This document shows, piece after piece, positions 13,101 to 23,564 of a DNA stretch of 64,000 nucleotides; position 1 is the stretch's first letter, and each line of letters begins with the position of its first letter. The position numbers and the translations under genes are program-made. The notes beneath the pieces were generated by a model, which saw only the letters and a list, made by a program, of their open reading frames with translations, had not been told where the DNA came from and did no database searches. The DNA is from Cryptomeria japonica (taxonomy: Eukaryota > Streptophyta > Pinopsida > Cupressales > Cupressaceae), in assembly GCF_030272615.1 (NCBI RefSeq), contig NC_081411.1, positions 211,064,744 to 211,128,743 of the forward strand, in the 5' to 3' direction.

Positions 13101-13400
13101 GTTATTAAATTTTTACTGAACCTCACTATTTTACATTTAGGTGCCACTTTTGATTAATAAATAATGCAGAAATAGTAATAATAATAATATCACTGTGAAA
13201 TTTATATTTTTAAATCAGGACAATGAGAACTCTACTAGGTTTTCATTTCATCAAAAAATACGATCAGGAAGACCTTCAAAAAATTACGTCAAGGTAGAAG
13301 TCTTGTATTCCAATGCCTTAGCCATTTTTTTGGAGGCCCAAGCATAAGCTTGGTCCCACCAAGCCTAACCCGAAGCCAAAACCAAGGCATAGGTGTGTTT
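10101..13400. other. gene-free region, probably old retroelement debris
   Basis: No gene can be supported. Short frames such as the plus-strand one at 10288-10551 have no convincing family. A TATA-like block sits at 11842-11851. From 12640 to 13300 the sequence is AT-rich with homopolymer runs and no long frame. Confidence 0.4.
11842..11851 (+). promoter_or_regulatory. TATA-like element of a possible LTR
   Basis: CTATATATAG is followed by CCTCAC and a T-run, in a block with AGGGTTTATATCTTGTAATC upstream. This resembles the promoter part of a plant LTR. No gene follows, so this is a weak call based on composition and motif only. Confidence 0.3.
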
Positions 13401-13414
13401 CTCGCTCCATCTTT

Positions 13415-13620
13415 TACAAAATGGGCACCCATTTTGAAATTTGTACCATTTTAAGAAACGTGTGCCCGTTTCTAAAAATTATGCACCCATTTCTCTACGA
13501 TGGTCCGATCCTAAACAGGAACCCATTTTTCAAAAAGTGCACCCATTTGTTTTTTATGGGTCGGGGCCTCAAAGCTAAACGAGTGTCCGTTTCTTAAAAA
13601 ACGGGCACTCGTTTCTAGCG
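13415..13620. repeat. cluster of GTGCCCGTTT / GCACCCATTT short repeats with hairpins
   Basis: About eight variants of G(T/C)(G/A)CCC(A/G)TTT occur in both orientations. The clearest hairpin is at about 13578-13615: ACGAGTGTCCGTTT, a short A/T loop, then AAACGGGCACTCGT, with one stem mismatch. Dense short palindromic repeats of this kind are known from subterminal regions of DNA transposons such as CACTA elements. No terminal inverted repeat or target duplication was located. Confidence 0.7.
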
Positions 13621-13939
13621 GAAAACTTTTTTTCTTGTAGACTTCCGCAAAATTGGGACCCAACTTCTTACACCCACCCATTTGAGAGTCTTTTATCAGG
13701 AGAGGATAGAGTACCTTTGGTATTTTATTCTATGTTCGATAGTGTATCGAAACACAATCAACAAGTGGGATAGAGATATTAAAGGTGGGATGGAGTCCAA
13801 AAAATTCTCTCTGATGTTTCTATCCACCTAACTCTTCAAAATAATTCACAGCCTCTCTATTGACTTCTTCTGAGTTTTGGGCCATTCTACCATCCATTTT
13901 CTTGATTTTAGAGATCCTATTCCTGTTTCTATTAGCAAT

Positions 13940-15055
13940 TGCAAACCTATGGAAGAATTTGGTATTTTTGTCCCCTTCCTTAAGCTAAATCTCTATAGAT
14001 TTCTATCGCCAATGAATTTCTTCCCTTTTTGGGATCTCATTAAGTTCTTCCTTTAATATCTTTTCTTTCTGGAAGTATATGCTATCCATACCTTTTTCGA
14101 TCATATTTTCATTAATCCTTTCAAGCTCTTCTTCCACTCTTCTTTTTTTTGCAAAAATATTCCTAAATTGATCTTGGTTCCATTCCTTAGTTTTTGACTT
14201 GACATATTTTAGCCTCTTGCTTAATTTGTAAAGATAATAGTTGGTTCCCACATCTATTTCACTCCAACAAGTTGCAATCAAATGTGATAGCCTAGAATCT
14301 CTGATCCATGTTTTTTCAAATTTAAAAGGGATACCTCCCCTAGAGTGAAATGGTGATGTTGTAAGCCGAACAAGATAGTGGTCTGATCCAGAAAGTGGGA
14401 AGATGGTAGTTTCCACAAGGGGGTCTTGCTGAATCGAGTCCCCATACATCATAAATCTATCTAACCTCTCAGCAATATTTGTGAAACCCATTGTCCTATG
14501 CATCCAATTATGAAGTCCATTCTTTGACATTATGTCCATGAGTTGATTCCTATCCACAAAACTCTGAAAAATCTCTTTGAACTACATTAGGCCTCTGGAT
14601 TCCTCTAAACTTCTCTTGTTCATTCATAGTTGCATTGAAATCTCGAGCAACAATAATCTTATAATTGTTGCCAGCTTCTAGTTTACTAGTGATAAGTTGC
14701 CACAACTCCCTTTTCCCAGAAGTGGTCGTTGGTCCATACAGATTGATAATGAAAAGGCTTTCATTATTTTTTAGAAGTGTAATATTAACATGTTGCCAAT
14801 TCCTTGATTTTCCCAATACTTCTCCTTTCACTGTTAAAAGATTCCAAATGATATAGATACCCCCAAAAGCTCCCTCATCTTTAACAAATTATCCTGACCA
14901 CTGTCTTCACGCCCTCATCTTTTTGTCAATTTTGGCCCTACTCCATTTAGTTTCTTGTGATAACCATATATCCCCTTTTTCTTCATCTATCTAGTGCTTA
15001 ATCAAGTGCCATTTGTCAGGGGAATTTAAGCCCCTGACGTTCCAAGATGTGATCC
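13940..15055 (-). pseudogene. LINE-A ORF2 endonuclease remnant
   Basis: ORF2 opens near 15055 with the conserved TSWNVRGLNSPDKW phrase of exonuclease-endonuclease-phosphatase domains, followed by the QETK catalytic Glu block and, at 14831-14550, NLYGPTTT and a (G)DFNA motif read as RDFNA. The frame then shifts and continues at 14557-14003 with ERLDRFM and an intact GSDHYLV catalytic Asp-His block. The remainder is helical linker with coiled-coil character leading to RT, which is missing. The endonuclease of L1 elements nicks target DNA to prime reverse transcription. In-frame stops and at least one frameshift make this copy non-functional. Confidence 0.8.
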
Positions 15056-15074
15056 TTGTTGCCCTTGGGGAAGG

Positions 15075-17157
15075 GATGTACCCTTCCTTATTGTAAGTTT
15101 AGTTTGGCCTACTATCTTAGTTACTAATTCCAATTTGACTTTGTTTAATTTTTCCCTCCTCCCCCTGGATTTGATGTTGGGTCTACAGATTCTGGAGATA
15201 GATACCTCAAATCCTTTTGTGCTACAATCTCCAATCTCTTCCAACTCACTACCATCATCTTCTTCTCATTCTGATTCCACATCATCATCATCATTTGCAT
15301 CTATCAAAATGTCAGGAGTATCATTGATTTCTTCTCCTCTAATCATAACTATATTCTAAACTTCATCATATGCTGCCAACGGCTTCTCTCCTAGTTCGAC
15401 ATGAATTACTACCTAAGACACTAGAGTTGCGTGATTTATCTCCCAATTGTTGGAAGAATCTCCCCAATAAATCCCCTTGTGAATATGGGAGGTCTTTGTT
15501 ATGCATTTCTATCTTAGATTGTAGAGTCCTAGCTTCCCTTAACAAGATTTGCAGGTCTACTGTCCTATCTCCAGTTCTATCTCATGATATTTCCTACTTT
15601 GAGTCATTTGGTTCTAGTGGCTTTAAATATAGTTTAAGGGTAGGATTAAGTGTTGAGGGAAGAGCCGCATAATTTCATCTACAGATAGTTGTATCTTTGA
15701 ATTATTTATGCTCCTGACATCTTCCATCCAAACTAATTCCACTGATTCAATGGGTGGATCAATGACCTGTCCAACCTCTCTTGGATCTACTAGGGTATCA
15801 TCATGATTCTAAATCTTTCTTTGGGTACATGCATAGGCCTTTGTGTCTTTTCCAATTATCTCACATTCTAGACCAATGTATTCTCTAGAAAAGCATTTGA
15901 GACATAGCAACATTTGATCCTCTCTATCAATCCTCTGAGTCCAAACCTCCCCTACTCCAAATATCTTAACTCTGGTTGGCATGGTTGAAATATGATAAAT
16001 ATTGACACATATTCTTACGAAGCTTCCCAAAATTCTATCTTCCAAGATGTCATCTACTGAGATGAAGGATCCAAAACTTATTCTAATTTCTTTTAGCAAC
16101 TTTATATTTTTTTGGAATGTTGTATAGCCTTACCCATGTCGGACGCTCAGGTAGAGTGTGTGTCCTAGGGTTAAGGTTGGGATACCACTTAATCAAATGC
16201 ACTCTAATTCCATCCAACATGTAAGGACCACTATTTAGGGATTTCCATTGATCAGATTCTTTAGAGAATTCAATCAAGTAGTAGCTATTTGGGAGAGTAT
16301 TGACCCTAATTCCATTACCCCATTTTTCCCTACAGCAATTCACAAAATTTCCTCTACCCTGAGATCGTCCTCTCTATTTTAAAAACACCCCTTTACTTTG
16401 AAGGCTATCCCTAATATTTCTTATTTTAACATCTTCTAAATGAATTGAAGTGAGGGCTATTTCACATACCTCATCTTGTTGTCCTATAGGTTTTCATTAA
16501 TGATTGTCATCTTCCTTGAGACTTGTTCTCCTTCTCCATTCTTTGTTGGATCAAGGAGGGTGCACCGAACTACCAAATCTCCAATTATCAACTTGATTTG
16601 TTTTAGGTAGTTATGTTTGCCTGAACCACCCACTCCTTCCTTTCTTGAATCCGTGACTTTGAAAATAATCTGCAAGACTCATCATAAGAAGATTGTGTTC
16701 ACTTGTGGGCCTTTGCTAAGTGTTATCCCATTGTCTAATCCATGGAGGTCCTCGTCTCTTTTTTGTCCATTGTGCATATCCTGTGTTTTGTCCATTTCCC
16801 ATCTATGAATCTGCATGCTATTATTTCTGAAAATGGGGAAGGCATATGTTGACCCATCTATCACCCTCAAAGACCCATTGAGAAACATGCATTGTCTGGT
16901 GAAAGTGGTTTGGGTTTGGATTAGTTTGGAATCCTCCTTTGGTTACAGCAGGGAAATGTTGTCCTTCTGGATTTAGAGTCTGCCACTTCTCCTTGGCAAC
17001 ATGGTCTCAAATGGCCTCCATGGGAAAGGCCTCCTCTGCCTTTCGATCTCAAATTCCTGCAACTTTGCTCGCCACTCCCCACCAATTGTCATGCTCCACA
17101 CCAATTCTAACAACTTCTTCTTGGATCCGGTTCAAAGTTTTTCTACTCTTTGCCATT
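15075..17157 (-). pseudogene. LINE-A ORF1 (DUF4283 / zinc-knuckle) remnant
   Basis: The frame begins near 17157 with a basic peptide starting MAKSRKTLNRIQEE and containing HDNWWG. Around 16343-16083 lies the DUF4283-like core (YYLIEFSKESDQWKSL, PTWVRLYNIP), the RNA-binding-type domain of plant L1 ORF1 proteins. About 200 bases downstream is a knuckle relic C-x2-C-x4-Y-x4-C (CLKC...YIGLEC) in which the zinc-binding His is replaced by Tyr, a one-base C-to-T change. Several stops and frame shifts separate the pieces. ORF1 normally coats LINE RNA; this copy cannot. Confidence 0.75.
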
Positions 17158-17589
17158 TTTTGAATAAATTTATTTTAATTTTTATATCTTTGAGAATAAA
17201 CATTGTTCTCCTTAATATGTTGATTTTAGCAAAAGATGGGATCTTATAATATTCAAAAGAATGATGACTAAAATTTAAACTTATCGGAATGAAGGATCCA
17301 ATGTTTAAATTAAGCACTAGTATTATATTCTTTAAAAAAGTATTATTGTTATCATTTATACATAACTGAGAAGTTATATTTAAACCAAACAACATTTTTC
17401 ATATTTTAGCAGTGAGATTATCATTGGAAGTTTTTTATTTCATCTAGAAAATTAAAAGGCCAAATTTATACAATGTTAGTCTCTCCTGAGTTATCTATGT
17501 TTCTATCTATTTACTAGATTTTTCAATGTATTAACTCTAAATCCTACTATAAATGTAATCCTAAATAGAAGTAACTTTTAACCCTAGCA

Positions 17590-19470
17590 TTAGTTTTGAA
17601 ATTTGCGGGAGTAGGAGAGTCGAGAGTTCTGGGGTTAGGGTTTCTTTAGGGGAGGAGGATGCAAAAGCAGAAGATGATGATGGAGATGACAATTTTCAGA
17701 TCTACGCAGGGTTGTTCTTCCTAGGCTTTCAATTGTTTGTCACAAATGGTCATCTGGTCTTTGACTGGGGACTCCTTGTTTTTGTGTGGCTGATGGTTGT
17801 GACATGTTCCCCTCTGGTCTCAACAGTAGACATTGGTTTGTATGGGTCAAGAGCGTCGTCTCTTCTCGAGCCTTTGGTGTCCTCTTCGGCGAATGGTGTG
17901 GGTGTGGTAGTTTTGGATGTGTGTGGCTATGACATTTTTTGCCCTTTTCTCTCACCTTCTTCGCCCTCCCTTGCTATCTTTGGTGGGCGTTGGGGTCTCT
18001 TTCTTTTATGCGGTCACTTGGCTCAAGGTTTGATTTAGCCTCTTGTTTTTGTGTTTTCTTTGGGGGGTGCCTTTAGTTCTTTGTGTGTGCAACCCCTTGT
18101 TTCTCTTCTGGTCCATTTCTTGGGGGGGGGGGGGGGTTCGTTGCATGTCTCCCCTATTTTTTTGGTACTTTTTATGTGATGGGTATCTCTCCTATTGAGG
18201 TGGAGAGGTTTTTTCTATGCTGGACAATGAGAGATGTTTCTAGGATTTCGGTCTGCCTTTCTCCCTATCTTATTGAGGTGGCCCTTTCTCCTATTGAGGT
18301 AGGTATTAGGTGTAAGGGAGTGGTTTGGGTTCTGCTAGCAACGAATGGACTTTCTAGGTTGTCAATTTGCTTCCTTTTGTGTCCTTTTAAGGTGGATATC
18401 TCTTCTATTGAGGTGAAGAGAAGGGGTGAAAGATTTTTTTTACTGCTGTTTTCTACGTTGATGGTAGGGTTTGTCTTTTTACTCTCTCATGTGTTTCTTC
18501 ACAAAATGTTCTGGGTTCATTGCCAAATCCCAGCTTCCCAATATTTTTTTCGAGTTGAGGGAGCCTTTGAAATCCCTCTTGTTTTTATTTGTGAAAGCTT
18601 ATGGGTGTCTTTCCTTTTCTCTATCACTTAGATAGTTCATTCAAGTTATTTTGCTATGGTCTGGACTATTTATGGTTGTGGGAGCCAAATAAAACCCACT
18701 TGGATGGCTAAGGATGTTTGGTTTAACCCTATGGACACAGTTTCCTACTTTATGTCTATCTTTATGGATTCATTTATTTTTAAGGATAGGGACAACCTCT
18801 CTCCTATTGAGGTGAGTTTGGGTGTTGTGTTTGTTCATAGGAGTTGTAGATGGTGGTTGGTTGATCAATTGTTGGGTTATCAAGGCCTTGTAAAACCCTC
18901 ATTCTTTGTTTGTGGGAGATTTGTAAAACCTATTATCTTCAGTGTTGCAGGAGCCCAGTAAAACCCTATTTTTTTGGCTCTTCCCAAGGATAGGTTGGAT
19001 ATGGACAGTTTTCAAAGGCCTAGTTTGGCCAGTTTTTGTTTTTGGTTAAGACCAGGCTTTGCTTATGGTTTGGAGGTTTTGTTACAGGTTATCAGAGCCT
19101 AGAAAACCCTTCTTGTTTGGGTTTTGGGAGCCCTCTCAAAATCAAAAATATTGCTGGTTGTGGGAGCCTTGTAAATTAATTAAGTTATGGGTGCCTAGAA
19201 AAACCCTTGGTTTTTGTTGAAAGTTAAGGGAGCCTTGATAAAACCCTTGTGTTAGTGAAGGATTTGGCCTCCTCATCTTTCAGCTAGGTTTCTTGGGTTT
19301 ATCTTTGATTCTAGGCTATTTTTAGGCTACTAGTTGTCTTTGATGTATCATTAGCAGTTGTTTGTTGTGGGTTCAGATCTTGGTAAAATCTGAGAGTTTT
19401 GGGTCCCTTCAAAACCTATTGTAAGGGGTTTCAGGTCCACTCAAAACCTATTTATCCTAATCAAAAATAT
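17590..19470. repeat. GT-rich strand-biased region with two short repeat families
   Basis: The plus strand is strikingly rich in T and G for nearly 2 kb. Two interspersed motifs recur. (a) (T)CTCCTATTGAGGT and variants occur near 18187, 18268, 18287, 18410 and 18800. (b) GGGAGCC-(2-6 nt)-AAAACCC-like units occur near 18680, 18885, 18950, 19097, 19163, 19190 and 19228. The apparent reading frames through it (for example 17712-18038 and 18083-18631) are Leu/Phe/Val/Gly-rich translations of biased sequence, with no domain. I regard it as non-coding repeat DNA of unknown type. Confidence 0.6.
18122..18136. repeat. poly-G run (15)
   Basis: This is an uninterrupted run of about 15 G residues. Its length may be unreliable in assembly. 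Confidence 0.9.
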
Positions 19471-19539
19471 TGTTAACCCTAAACTTATCTCTAATTGGAT
19501 AATAACCATTTTTATTTTGTTACATTATTTAATGAGCCT

Positions 19540-20080
19540 AGTTTATAGAAGATTCATGACTATATTTTTATGTACACCATGTCTGAGGTGCTTATCTTTC
19601 ACTATAGAAAATTTATTGACATTAATTATTATTAAAAAAATATTATATTAATTATATTATAATATATTTAAATGCATTATTTTCTATTATAACTAAAACA
19701 TAATATATAATTATAAATATATAAATATCATTATTTTAAAAATGAATTTATGTTATGTAAAATATAACATGTACAAACTAATATATAAATGTTATCATTT
19801 TAAAAATGAATTTATGTTATATAAAATATAACATGTACAAAATATGTTTTCATGTTTGCATAGGGTTAAATTCTTTTCTTTTGTTGATTCAAGCACAATA
19901 GACAATGTGGATGTTAAGATATTAAGTCTTTTATTAATAATTCTATGAAGCTAAATAATTTTTGTATAATATAACTTATATAATTATATCTTAGATTTAA
20001 TGTAATGTAAATTCATTTTAGAAAAACATATTATAATTATATATTAAATTTTATAGTAACTCTTCCTCTCCTTTTCTATA
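19540..20080. other. AT-rich gene-free stretch
   Basis: The sequence is strongly AT-rich. It contains a diverged tandem copy of a ~75-base unit around 19740-19840 (AAAATGAATTTATGTTAT followed by ATAAAATATAACATGTACAA). No coding content was seen. Confidence 0.55.
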
Positions 20081-20119
20081 TATTGAGCTCCCCCCACTCT
20101 TTTCTTTCACACTGTCTAC

Positions 20120-20580
<461 letters not shown>

Positions 20581-20582
20581 TT

Positions 20583-22469
20583 CAAAAATAGTTACATAAC
20601 AATCACAAAACTATTCTAAAAAAAACATGACTTCAAGAAATATATAACAACCAAGTTGTGGAGTCCTAATTGAAGACAACTTACTAAATATATTAAGTAT
20701 GACTCACAAAACTACGTGTATGAAACATATGAAAACAGAGTCCTAATTGAAATATAGTAAGTATGACTTGCACAAATACATTAATGACACATATAGATGA
20801 AGATTCCTAATTGACTTCACATTCCAACATTCTCCCACTTGATGAGGACCTTATAGGATTCATGTCATCACAATATTTACACTACTAAGAGCCACCTGAT
20901 GAAAACACATCATCACTGCCATCCATTAAAAACCTCACAAATCCAAAATATGCTCTCGTGTTCCATCAAGACACCTGCAACAACATATAATATGTTTACC
21001 ATCTCAAGAAACAATCCCTATCATCCTCCAATATCCCACCCATGGAAGAAAAAGGAACAAAAGGTCAAAATGCACTAGTTCAAAAAGAACAAGCATAAGA
21101 TCCTCGTGATATCAAAGGATACAGAATACTACCACCACTCCACTATACTCACGATCTATACAGAAGCATCAATAAAATAAACTTCAAAGTGCATCACTAG
21201 AAAACAATTGTGAAGTAATCCTCCAGAAAAAAAAATACCAGCTAGAACAATAATCAAACTAACTACTTTCATCCAACTGATAAACCCATGCAACTAAAAA
21301 TAGCACCCACAACAAGTGATAATCTATCCAATCACCCATACCTTGAAGGTAGATACACCATCAGTAAACTCATGCCACCAACATAACCAACTTGAGAAAC
21401 TACAACCTCAAGCTCCATGTGTAAACTAGTCAATGAGGGCAAAACGGATTCAAGAACTCCCATTAGATGGGTAATATCGAACCTAAAAGGATCAAAGGCA
21501 TACCAAGTCTACTAATCACAACACATAGAAAGTGTAACCACATAGTACCAAGGATTATACACAAAGATGAAAAACGTATAAACAAAATTGTTGCAAGGAA
21601 CATTTATCTCAATAGGTCTCCATAACTCTCCTATGCTCTCCACGTCAAATAGAAGAAATAGATATAGGAACCTCCACGTCATCACCTTGACAACATATGA
21701 CCACAAACTAGTGATCATTGCAACTTCATACAGAACCTCAAATCGAATACCAAATAAATCTGAACCTCCTAGAAGTTCACTAAGACCAAAGAGAGAAATT
21801 ACAAACCATAAACATATAGCATGTCATTCTACAAACATGCAAGTGCAAGGAACCTGCAAATTGTGGAACATATATCTAATACCAAATGAAGAGAAATTAA
21901 GCAGTCTAGAAAGCCATCTAAGATCAGTATGCACATACATCATCTAACAGAAACAAGCACTACTATGCCATAAAGTGGAATTAGACAGTTTATTTCCCAC
22001 ATTAACCCTTAGAGGAAAGTGATTGCAATTTAAAACCTTGTGAGATTGAACCACAATTTTAGCAGCATGCATACATTTAGATTCAACAACACAAAATCAT
22101 AAAATAGAAGAAAAGATAGAAGAATAGAACACAGATTTACTGTGGGGAAAATCTTTTTGGGTAAAAAACCCTACATTCCGAAACCAGAGAGCCATTGTAT
22201 TATTCAACAACAAAAATAGTTACAATACAATCTCAAAACTATTGTACAAAAACATGACTTCGAGCATTATATAACAACTGAGTTACAAAATCCTGATTGA
22301 AGACAACTTACTAAATATAGTAAGTATGACTCACACAACTAGATGTATGACACATATAGAAGCGGAGTCCTAATTGAAGACAACTTACTAAATATAGTAA
22401 GTATGACTCACACAAGTACATGTATGACACGTACAAAAGTAGACTCCTAATTTACTTCACATCCCAACA
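20583..22469 (-). mobile_element. small LTR retroelement without recognisable genes (copia-like ends)
   Basis: Two related direct repeats bound this element. The left one (about 20583-20829, truncated on its left by the polypyrimidine tract) and the right one (about 22141-22469) share ACAACTTACTAAATATA, AGTATGACTCACA and TCCTAATTG words in the same order. On the minus strand each begins TGTTGGnATGTGAAGT. The left repeat is preceded, in element sense, by a purine tract (CAAGTGGGAGAA, minus strand of 20830-20841), as expected for a 3' LTR. The 1.3-kb interior has no recognisable gag or pol, so this is a non-autonomous or strongly decayed element. No primer-binding site was recognised with confidence. 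Confidence 0.65.
22301..22452. repeat. ~75-bp tandem duplication inside the right LTR
   Basis: AAGACAACTTACTAAATATA followed by GTAAGTATGACTCACAC begins at about 22301 and again at about 22378. The left LTR carries a more diverged doubling of the same unit, so the duplication predates insertion. Confidence 0.85.
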
Positions 22470-23240
22470 ACATTGATGTTAGAATGTCATAACTTACTAG
22501 CCACTATACTACTATAGTTTTCTATCACGTCTTTCCACCCACTGAGTAGTCTAGCAAACAAGTAGACAGTGTGGTTCACTTGGTCGTTGATTAAGAGCTT
22601 AGAAGTTCCAAAAATAGTGAACCCACTTCATGGTGCAAGTTTGTGGTATTGCAACACATGTACACATCAATTGTTCATTTTCAAATACATTGCGAAAGAA
22701 CTTATTGCAAACTTTTCAATGTGGTCACACCTTAAAATTGCAACATTGTGATATTGTTCCATGTACTCACTAGATAAATAGACTTTGACATAACTCAAGT
22801 TAATAACATTCACCTATAAAAACAAACTAAGGTTTTTTTTGTTTTTATTTGTAATAAATCTTTTTCATTAAAAATATCACATTTTTACATATGAAATCAA
22901 ATAAATTATCTTTAATCTTAAAAAATTCGAACTCTTAATTTATTGAAAGATATATGTATAAATTTGCATTTTAAGTGATATGCATTAATCACTCATTTAT
23001 TACATTTACTAAATAACCATGTACCTATACATAAAACATTTAAACATCCAATGTTATATTACTTTGAAAGCATTTCACTAGAAAACTAATATTAATTATT
23101 TTAAATGTACTTACAACAAGGGAAGACCCAAAAAAAAAAAAAAAAAAATGGCTCAAACCTCCTTAGCCAACCAAATCAAGCTCATAGTCGATTTTTTTAA
23201 TATCTCAACCCTTCATGATATTTAAAAACATAAAATTCTC
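22470..23240. other. gene-free stretch downstream of the AP2-RING gene
   Basis: No gene was seen. An A-run lies at about 23131-23149 and AT-rich sequence elsewhere. The 60-residue plus-strand frame at 22569-22751 has no recognisable features. Confidence 0.45.
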
Positions 23241-23244
23241 ACAT

Positions 23245-23250
23245 TTTATT
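23245..23250 (-). terminator. candidate polyadenylation signal for the AP2-RING gene
   Basis: AATAAA lies on the minus strand about 315 bases beyond the stop codon of the AP2-RING gene, within the usual range for a plant 3' UTR. This is motif evidence only. Confidence 0.4.
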
Positions 23251-23402
23251 CACTCACAGGTACACATATTATTCGGACAATTACACAATTTAATATACAA
23301 TAGTTCCTGCCACTTGGCAGGTACTATAACAGCAATATAAATCTAGATTATTGTTTTCAACATGACTGGCTCTCCCTACAGTTGTTATTTTGTTCTTGTT
23401 GT

Positions 23403-23564
23403 ATGGCAACTGTTTCATATCCTCACAACTATTTTCACAAGGATCGAGCACACGGTACACATATTCTCTAGATCCCAACTTATTCCTTCACTGAGCAATC
23501 CCAAAACCTTTGCAACTTCTTCATCATCAACAATTGCAGCAGCTTCTGTTATGATTTCCATATG
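23403..23564 (-). pseudogene. degenerate tandem copy of linker plus RING start
   Basis: Plus-strand positions 23403-23524 align with 23771-23896 at about 79% identity by hand, with one single-base gap. This is a duplicate of the gene's own linker and first half of the RING. On the minus strand the copy continues in the same frame directly after the TAG stop of the AP2-RING gene: an EEVAKVLGLLSEGISW phrase parallels [16 protein letters not shown] in the gene, and a C-x2-C pair (ENMCTVC) parallels ENVCAIC. A single-base deletion then shifts the frame. The later zinc ligands are lost: the Cys of ELPC is Tyr, and the His pair is absent. It is therefore a decayed second RING module in what is now the 3' UTR. 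Confidence 0.8.

Larger units (their letters stand above)
13690..17165 (-). mobile_element. LINE-A: truncated L1-type non-LTR retrotransposon
   Basis: Reading on the minus strand, the order is ORF1 (DUF4283-like domain and a zinc-knuckle relic, about 17157-15075), ORF2 apurinic-type endonuclease (about 15055-14003), and the linker leading into reverse transcriptase (KEGDKNTKFFHR-type phrase near 13975-13940). The sequence loses homology near 13690, before any RT catalytic block. The element is therefore truncated on its downstream side, not 5'-truncated as is usual for LINEs, so it was probably cut by a later rearrangement or insertion. Multiple stops and frameshifts make it inactive. Confidence 0.8.

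Noticed and set aside
14665-15672. Plus-strand frames of 60-100 residues across LINE-A
   Set aside because: They are antisense to recognisable LINE endonuclease and ORF1 sequence.
18083-18631. 182-residue plus-strand frame
   Set aside because: It is hydrophobic and Gly-rich from GT-biased DNA and contains the SPIEV phrase only because of the DNA repeat. There is no signal, domain or splice support.
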